Of a stretch of DNA of 11,329 nucleotides, positions 7,194 through 11,329 are shown piece after piece (position 1 is the first letter of the stretch; the number at the start of each line of letters is the position of its first letter). The notes beneath the pieces are model-generated. The model had not been told where the DNA came from, ran no database searches, and saw nothing but the letters and a program-made list of their open reading frames with translations. Source of the stretch: Planctomycetota bacterium (lineage in GTDB: Bacteria > Planctomycetota > MHYJ01 > JACPRB01); NCBI GenBank assembly GCA_016200125.1, contig JACQFK010000521.1, forward strand, positions 1 to 11,329. Reading direction: 5' to 3'. A program made the translations under genes and the position numbers.

Positions 7194-7963
7194 GCCTCGA
7201 AGGCCGCTGCGCGCTGGTGACCGGCGCCGCGCGCGGCATCGGCCTGAGCATCGCGAGGGGCCTCTGCGAGCGCGGCGTGAAGGTCGCGCTCAACGACGTC
7301 GACCCCGAAGGCGCCGCCCGCGCGGCGGCGGAACTCTCGTCGGGCGGCCGGCGCTGCCTGCCCTGCCCCGGCGACGTCACGCGCGCGGCGGACGTGACGT
7401 CGATGGTCGCCCGGGCGGAGAAGGAACTCGGACCGCTCTGGCTGCTCGTCAACAACGCGGGGACCTTCAACTCCGCGCCCGCGCTGGACTTCCCCGAAGA
7501 GGCCTGGGACCGCGAGTTCGACGTCGACGTGAAGGCGGCCTTTCTCTGCTCGCAGGCCGCGCTGCGCTCGATGATCCCGCGGCTCGCGGGGCGGATCATC
7601 GTCATCTCGTCCATCGCCGGGCTGATCGTCCGCACGCGGCAGATCGCCTACTGCGCCGCAAAGGCCGCGGCGGTCCATTTCGCGCGCTGCCTCGCGGTCG
7701 AGACGGCGCCGCACGGCATCACGGTGAACTGCATCTGCCCCGGCATGACCGACTCGGAGATGCTGCGCAAGTCGGCGGCGGCGCGCGGCGCGGGCCTCTC
7801 CGACTACGAGGCGATGATCCCCGCGGGCCGGCTGGCGAAGGGCGAGGACCACGCCTCCGCGGTCCTCTGGCTCGCCTCCGACGAGGCGGCCCACGTCACC
7901 GGCCAGGTCCTCAGCGTCGACGGCGGCCAGTCCAACTACCACCCCCTGACCCGCGAGGGCTGA
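7190..7963 (+). CDS. Short-chain dehydrogenase/reductase (SDR, FabG-like)
   Basis: This 257-residue classical SDR has cofactor loop TGAARGIG at 11-18, NNAG at 88-91, catalytic Ser141, Tyr154 and Lys158 (YCAAK), PG at 184-185, and the C-terminal TGQVLSVDGG at 237-246. Asp36 at the end of the second strand suggests a preference for NAD(H). The Asn of the classical tetrad (usually in NVKG or NLKG) appears to be Asp113 (DVDVKAAF), which is unusual. Such enzymes interconvert alcohols and ketones on sugars, polyols, acyl chains or steroids. ATG at 7190 overlaps the preceding stop by 4 bp, and GGGGG lies about 8 nt upstream. It probably acts in the same pathway as the PanE-like enzyme. The substrate is unknown; neighbours do not suggest fatty-acid synthesis. 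Confidence 0.92.
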   Translation: MSLEGRCALVTGAARGIGLSIARGLCERGVKVALNDVDPEGAARAAAELSSGGRRCLPCPGDVTRAADVTSMVARAEKELGPLWLLVNNAGTFNSAPALDFPEEAWDREFDVDVKAAFLCSQAALRSMIPRLAGRIIVISSIAGLIVRTRQIAYCAAKAAAVHFARCLAVETAPHGITVNCICPGMTDSEMLRKSAAARGAGLSDYEAMIPAGRLAKGEDHASAVLWLASDEAAHVTGQVLSVDGGQSNYHPLTREG

Positions 7964-7965
7964 CT

Positions 7966-8025
7966 GTCACAAAACAAACTGGTTGTTTTGTGACATGTCA
8001 CGAAACAACCAGTTTGTTTTGTGAC
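7966..8025. terminator. 60-bp nested near-perfect palindrome between convergent genes, probable bidirectional terminator
   Basis: Two 29-bp halves (7966-7994 and 7997-8025) are reverse complements with one mismatch (8002), separated by AT. Each half is itself a hairpin. In the first, 7966-7976 pairs with 7984-7994 (11 bp) around loop AACTGGT. In the second, 7997-8007 pairs with 8015-8025 (one G-U) around loop ACCAGTT, the exact complement of the first loop. The element starts 2 nt after the SDR stop and ends 5 nt before the stop of the convergent HEAT gene, the position expected for a shared terminator, and it reads almost identically on both strands. G+C is about 38 percent (23 of 60 by count), far below its surroundings. 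No U tract follows the full structure on either strand, so it is not a textbook intrinsic terminator. A palindromic repeat element or a protein-binding site are alternatives. Confidence 0.65.
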
Positions 8026-8030
8026 GGCCG

Positions 8031-10688
8031 CTAGCGACGGGCTTTCCAGACGGCCCGCGCTTCGTCCGCGCTGCAGAACTCGACCGCCCCGTTCCGGAAC
8101 ACGAAGGTCGGCATCTTGTCGTAGGGCGTATAGAAGTCCCGGTTCATCCCCGTGTAGCCCTCGAGAGCGCCCCGTAAGGTGTTGTCGGCGCTGAGATGCA
8201 GTTCCGGGATGCAGGATCCCGTGATCCGGACCGGGCTGCCCAGGAGTTCCTCGATGACCGTGGAGGCGAGGCGCGGCTCTCCCGAACGCCTGGGCGGCAG
8301 GAGCCGATCCACCCGCGCGTAAACCTCGGAATGAGTCAGCAGATCGAGCGCGCCCAGGACGGGGGCGTGGGGACTGGGATCGTCCAGCAGCCGGGCAATC
8401 TCCGGGCAGGCCTCCTTCGCCCCCAGGCGGGCCAGGGCATAGGGCGCGGCGTGCGGATTGTCCCGCAGGTGCTGGATGATGAACTCCTTCGTCCCCGGCT
8501 CGCCGATCTTGGCGAGGGCGAGGAGAGCGTCGGCGCGGACCGAGAAGTCCCCCGACCGGACCAGGCGGCGCAGCGTCGGGGCGGCTTCCTTGAGACGCCA
8601 GCGGCCCGCGGTCTCGACCGCCACGTGGCGCACCCAGTCGTCCGGATCGGCGAGCCGCTCGACAAAGAAGGGCGCGAGCGAGCGGTCGTCCGTCGCCCTC
8701 AGGGCGACCATCCAGTCGCCCCCATAGACTTCGTCGCCTGAGATGAGGCAGGATCCCGGCACTCCCTCCCGTTGAACCCGCTCGGCGAGCCCTTCGTCCC
8801 AGCGACGGAGTCCTTCCATCAGCTTCGGGATCATTTCGGGATGGGCCCAGCTCCGGAGCGCCTTGACATAGGACCCCGCCCAGCCCTCCTTGAACTTCTT
8901 CCGGATCTCCTCGCGCGCCCCGGGAGCATCCGTGGTCACCGGGTCGACATGGCGGAACCAGGAGTCGCGGTCGATCCAGTCCTCCATGAGGTCTTTGGGC
9001 GGAGGATCCCCCCTGAGCCGCGCGGCCGCCGCGACGGCAACTGCCCTGGCATTCTCATTCTTCAGCGCCTTTGCGGCCCGCTCCAGCGCCGCTCTCGCCT
9101 CGGGGCTGCCTGCCTTCTCAAGATAGGGGATCACGGCATAGGCGGCGAACTCCCCCTCCAGCCACTCCGCCGCCGCCCGGGCGAGCCGCTCCGAGGGGTG
9201 GTCGGCGATCTTGTGCAGCAACAGTGCCCGCGGCTCTCCGATCGCCAGGATGGTCTCCTCGATGATCGGCGGCGCCGCGGCGCCTTTCCGCTTCAGGAGA
9301 AGATCGGCCGCGTTGCAGGCGGCGTTGATCTCGCCTTCGCGGAGGATCGACTCCAGGGTCTTGTCGGGAACGCTCTCGATCAGGGCGGGATCCTCCTGGC
9401 AGCATTTGACGACATCGAAGAGGCGGTCCCGTATCTCGGGTCTCTTCTCGGCGACCAGCAGCTCGACCAGGCGGGCTCGCGCGTCCTTGTCCGAGTTCGT
9501 TATGAGCAGCCATCGGGCGTCGTTGCGGAGAGACTCCGACGAAGAAACCAGCTGTTCCGCGAGCTTTCCGACATCGCGGGCGTCCACGATCCGTGCGGCG
9601 CATCTCAGGAAATCCGAGCGAAGATCCGCCGCTGCCGCGGGGGACAGGAGAAGGTCGATCGCCTCATGGACCCGGAGCGCCGCCAGACCGAAGGCGGCCT
9701 CGTACGCCATGGGTCGGGGCCCGGTCTCGACCAGCTCCAGCAGGGTCGGCACGGTCTCCGGCGCCCCCGACCGGGCCAGCAGCCGGACATGGCTGTAGGT
9801 CCTCTTCTCGGGCGGAGTCGAGCGCCAGAGTTCGATGTACGCGGCACGGCAGGCGTCGTCCTCGATCGCCACGGCGACTTCCGCGACGGTGGAGAGCAGG
9901 TCCGGCTCCTGCAGGCGCCGCAGCACCTGCGGCCGCGCGGCTTTGCACGCGAGGTCGCGCACGCAGCGGAGCGCGAGCCAGGAGACCTGCCGAAGTTCGC
10001 TCGCGACCAGCTTCGGCAGCTCCGTCTCGGCGTCGGCGACGCCGTGCCGCGCGCGCAGTACTTTCAAAATGCCTTCGGCTTCAGCGTGCTCGGAGTGGGT
10101 CGCGGCCAGGAGGTCGCGGTCGAGGGGCGAACCCAGCTCATAGACCTTCCCGCCGAAAGCGCCCAGCCAGGATGACCCCTGATCCTGCCAGGAGACCGGA
10201 TCCCAGCGGGCGATCTGCCGCAGGAGCGCCGCGATCGGCCTCCTCGAAACGCCCCAGGACGCTCCGAGGAGTCCCAGTCCTTCCCTCTTCAAATTGACGT
10301 CCGGATGATCGAGCAGCTTGATCCCGTAGGCTTCGAAGTCGCCCCGGTATCCCCGGATGCCGTGGTTGCGCTTGGTGGCAATCTCGATCACGCGGGGGTG
10401 GTCGCCGGTCTCGAAGGCGAGGCGAAGGCCCTCGTATCGCGCCAGGAGCCCCGGATCCATCGCCGCGTCCCACTCGATCCGGTCGATCAGCGACCGCGCC
10501 CGGGCGCGCATCTCGGGATCGCGGTCATTCAAGGCCGTCCGCAGCGCCGGCAGCGCCGCGTCGTCCATCGCCCGAAGCGTCCGCGTTGCTTCGTCGCGCA
10601 CCCGCGGCGAGTCGTCCCGCCAGCGCTCGATCAGGGACGCCGGATCCTGAGGACACATCAAGAGCAGGGCCAGAAGCGCGGCTTTCAT
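8031..10688 (-). CDS. Large exported HEAT-repeat protein
   Basis: This 885-residue protein begins with a very short hydrophobic signal (about 3-12) ending in LLLMC. The cysteine at 12 hints at lipidation, but Met at -1 is unusual for a lipobox. HEAT-type helical repeats are clear at 16-71 (DDSPRVRDEATRTLRAM, then NDRDPEMRARARSLI), about 300-345, and 660-790 (DPDDWVRHVAVETAGRWRLK and following), with more diverged helices between. The C terminus (about 820-885) departs from the repeat pattern and is rich in aromatic residues. HEAT solenoids bind proteins; I see no catalytic motif, so the function is unknown. ATG at 10688 is chosen because it starts the signal peptide and avoids overlapping the divergent gene, though SD support is weak (GTGAG). 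It lies 61 bp from the divergent TPR-like gene and converges on the SDR gene across the palindrome. Confidence 0.82.
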   Translation of the reverse strand: MKAALLALLLMCPQDPASLIERWRDDSPRVRDEATRTLRAMDDAALPALRTALNDRDPEMRARARSLIDRIEWDAAMDPGLLARYEGLRLAFETGDHPRVIEIATKRNHGIRGYRGDFEAYGIKLLDHPDVNLKREGLGLLGASWGVSRRPIAALLRQIARWDPVSWQDQGSSWLGAFGGKVYELGSPLDRDLLAATHSEHAEAEGILKVLRARHGVADAETELPKLVASELRQVSWLALRCVRDLACKAARPQVLRRLQEPDLLSTVAEVAVAIEDDACRAAYIELWRSTPPEKRTYSHVRLLARSGAPETVPTLLELVETGPRPMAYEAAFGLAALRVHEAIDLLLSPAAAADLRSDFLRCAARIVDARDVGKLAEQLVSSSESLRNDARWLLITNSDKDARARLVELLVAEKRPEIRDRLFDVVKCCQEDPALIESVPDKTLESILREGEINAACNAADLLLKRKGAAAPPIIEETILAIGEPRALLLHKIADHPSERLARAAAEWLEGEFAAYAVIPYLEKAGSPEARAALERAAKALKNENARAVAVAAAARLRGDPPPKDLMEDWIDRDSWFRHVDPVTTDAPGAREEIRKKFKEGWAGSYVKALRSWAHPEMIPKLMEGLRRWDEGLAERVQREGVPGSCLISGDEVYGGDWMVALRATDDRSLAPFFVERLADPDDWVRHVAVETAGRWRLKEAAPTLRRLVRSGDFSVRADALLALAKIGEPGTKEFIIQHLRDNPHAAPYALARLGAKEACPEIARLLDDPSPHAPVLGALDLLTHSEVYARVDRLLPPRRSGEPRLASTVIEELLGSPVRITGSCIPELHLSADNTLRGALEGYTGMNRDFYTPYDKMPTFVFRNGAVEFCSADEARAVWKARR

Positions 10689-10732
10689 GCTACTCACTAG
10701 ACGTCGCCCGGGGGACAACCTCGGCGCCGGGA

Positions 10733-10741
10733 TGCTATACT
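10733..10741 (+). promoter_or_regulatory. Extended -10 promoter element, TGCTATACT
   Basis: TGC precedes TATACT, a near-consensus -10 hexamer. GGGACA at 10712-10717, 18 bp upstream, keeps the last four bases of the TTGACA -35 box. The ATG at 10750 is only 8 nt after the hexamer and no Shine-Dalgarno sequence fits, so transcription probably starts at or next to the start codon, giving a leaderless mRNA. The nonamer repeats the pattern at 6230-6238. Confidence 0.55.
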
Positions 10742-10749
10742 CACCCGCG

Positions 10750-11329
10750 ATGGGGATCGGCGACCACTTCAATTACTGGGTCTCGAAGATCGGCGGCAAG
10801 TCCAAGGACGCCGATGCGGCCCAGCTCCGCATCGTCCACCAGAAAGCCGACGCGCTCCAGCAGGCCGGCCGCGGCGACGAGGCGGTCGAGATGCTCGTCG
10901 GCGCCGGCGACCCCGGACGCGCGGCCGCCATAGCCCAGAAGGCCGGCCTCTGGAAGCGGGCCGGAGAGATTCTCGAGTCGCTCAACCGCCCCGCCGACGC
11001 CGCCCGCGCCTACGAGCGGGCCCAGGAGTGGGAGCCCGCCGCCCGCCTCTACGAGGGCGCCGCCGATCAGCGCGGCGCCGAGGCCTGCTTCAAGAAGGCC
11101 GGAACCGTCCCGCTGCGCCAGTATCTCGAGCGCCGCGGACAGTGGGCCGCGGCCGCGAAGCTCTACGAGGACGGCGGCGACCGTCAGGGCGCGGCGACCT
11201 GCTACGAGAAGGCGAAGGACCTGGATTCGGCCGAGCGCTGCCTGCGGGCGGAGAAGCGCCTGCTCGATCTCGCCGATCTCCTCCTCCGCAACGGAAAGCC
11301 CGAGCGCGCCGGCAAGGCCTACGAAGACG
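10750..11329 (+). CDS. TPR-like alpha-solenoid repeat protein, N-terminal part; cut by right edge
   Basis: I see 193 residues before the window ends. After a short N-terminal segment (1-25, containing FNYWVSKIGG) the protein is a run of degenerate helical repeats of about 20 residues with the pattern AAxxYExA: for example DAARAYERAQEWEPAARLYE, then AAAAKLYEDGGDRQGAATCY. This resembles TPR/Sel1-like or clathrin-type solenoids that scaffold protein complexes. There is no signal peptide or membrane segment, so it is probably cytoplasmic. No catalytic motif is visible in this part; a further domain could follow outside the window. ATG at 10750 is the only plausible start and sits 8 nt after a -10 element without an SD. 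It is transcribed divergently from the HEAT-repeat gene, so the two solenoid proteins may share control, though one looks exported and the other not. Confidence 0.75.
   Translation, partial: MGIGDHFNYWVSKIGGKSKDADAAQLRIVHQKADALQQAGRGDEAVEMLVGAGDPGRAAAIAQKAGLWKRAGEILESLNRPADAARAYERAQEWEPAARLYEGAADQRGAEACFKKAGTVPLRQYLERRGQWAAAAKLYEDGGDRQGAATCYEKAKDLDSAERCLRAEKRLLDLADLLLRNGKPERAGKAYED

Noticed and set aside
7984..8003. CRP/FNR-type site in the centre of the palindrome (TGTGA...TCAC)
   Set aside because: The half-sites are separated by 4 bp, not the 6 bp of a CRP site, and the position is between convergent stop codons, not upstream of a gene.
7966..8025. Integron attC site or CRISPR repeat pair
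   Set aside because: There is no integrase, cassette, cas gene or spacer series nearby; the symmetry is a full palindrome and not the imperfect core-site arrangement of attC.
10689..10749. Minus-strand promoter for the HEAT gene (TCTAGT about 7 nt before the ATG)
   Set aside because: The hexamer matches only four of six consensus bases, and the nearest -35-like TTGTCC is only 11 bp away, too close for a normal spacer.

Overview
This window is bacterial, densely coded and GC-rich (roughly two thirds or more G+C by eye), with GC-biased third codon positions throughout. No ribosomal or taxonomic marker is present, so placement is tentative. The exported HEAT-repeat protein beside a soluble TPR-like solenoid, the high GC and the apparently leaderless promoters would suit an uncultured Planctomycetota- or Acidobacteriota-like lineage, but this is inference only.

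Layout from left to right. (1) 1-1252, minus strand: the N-terminal half of a P3-type (MgtA-like) Mg2+-transporting P-type ATPase, cut by the left edge. (2) 1253-1635: a 383-bp gap with a 6-bp hairpin whose stem contains a good Shine-Dalgarno sequence, followed by a doubtful 56-codon plus-strand ORF. (3) 6095 down to 1636, minus strand: a tightly packed four-gene operon. It encodes an RbsA-like double ABC ATPase, an RbsC-like permease, a periplasmic sugar-binding protein with an N-terminal membrane anchor, and a Gfo/Idh/MocA oxidoreductase; the gaps are 12, 2 and 3 nt. (4) 6096-6248: a divergent regulatory region with two abutting palindromes, a T7 tract and an extended -10 element. (5) 6249-7963, plus strand: a PanE/ApbA-family 2-oxoacid reductase and an SDR oxidoreductase overlapping by ATGA. 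(6) 7966-8025: a 60-bp near-perfect palindrome filling the gap between convergent genes. (7) 10688 down to 8031, minus strand: an 885-residue exported HEAT-repeat protein. (8) 10750 to the right edge, plus strand: a TPR-like solenoid protein, divergent from the HEAT gene and incomplete.

The divergent block 1636-7963 reads as one carbohydrate or polyol utilisation locus. A CUT2-type importer brings in a sugar-like substrate, and three NAD(P)-dependent oxidoreductases (Gfo/Idh/MocA, PanE-like, SDR) could oxidise or reduce it and its 2-oxoacid products. No kinase, aldolase or regulator is visible here, so the substrate is unknown. The most unusual element is the 60-bp nested palindrome. It can fold either as one long hairpin or as two hairpins with fully complementary 7-nt loops, and it is strikingly AT-rich for this genome.
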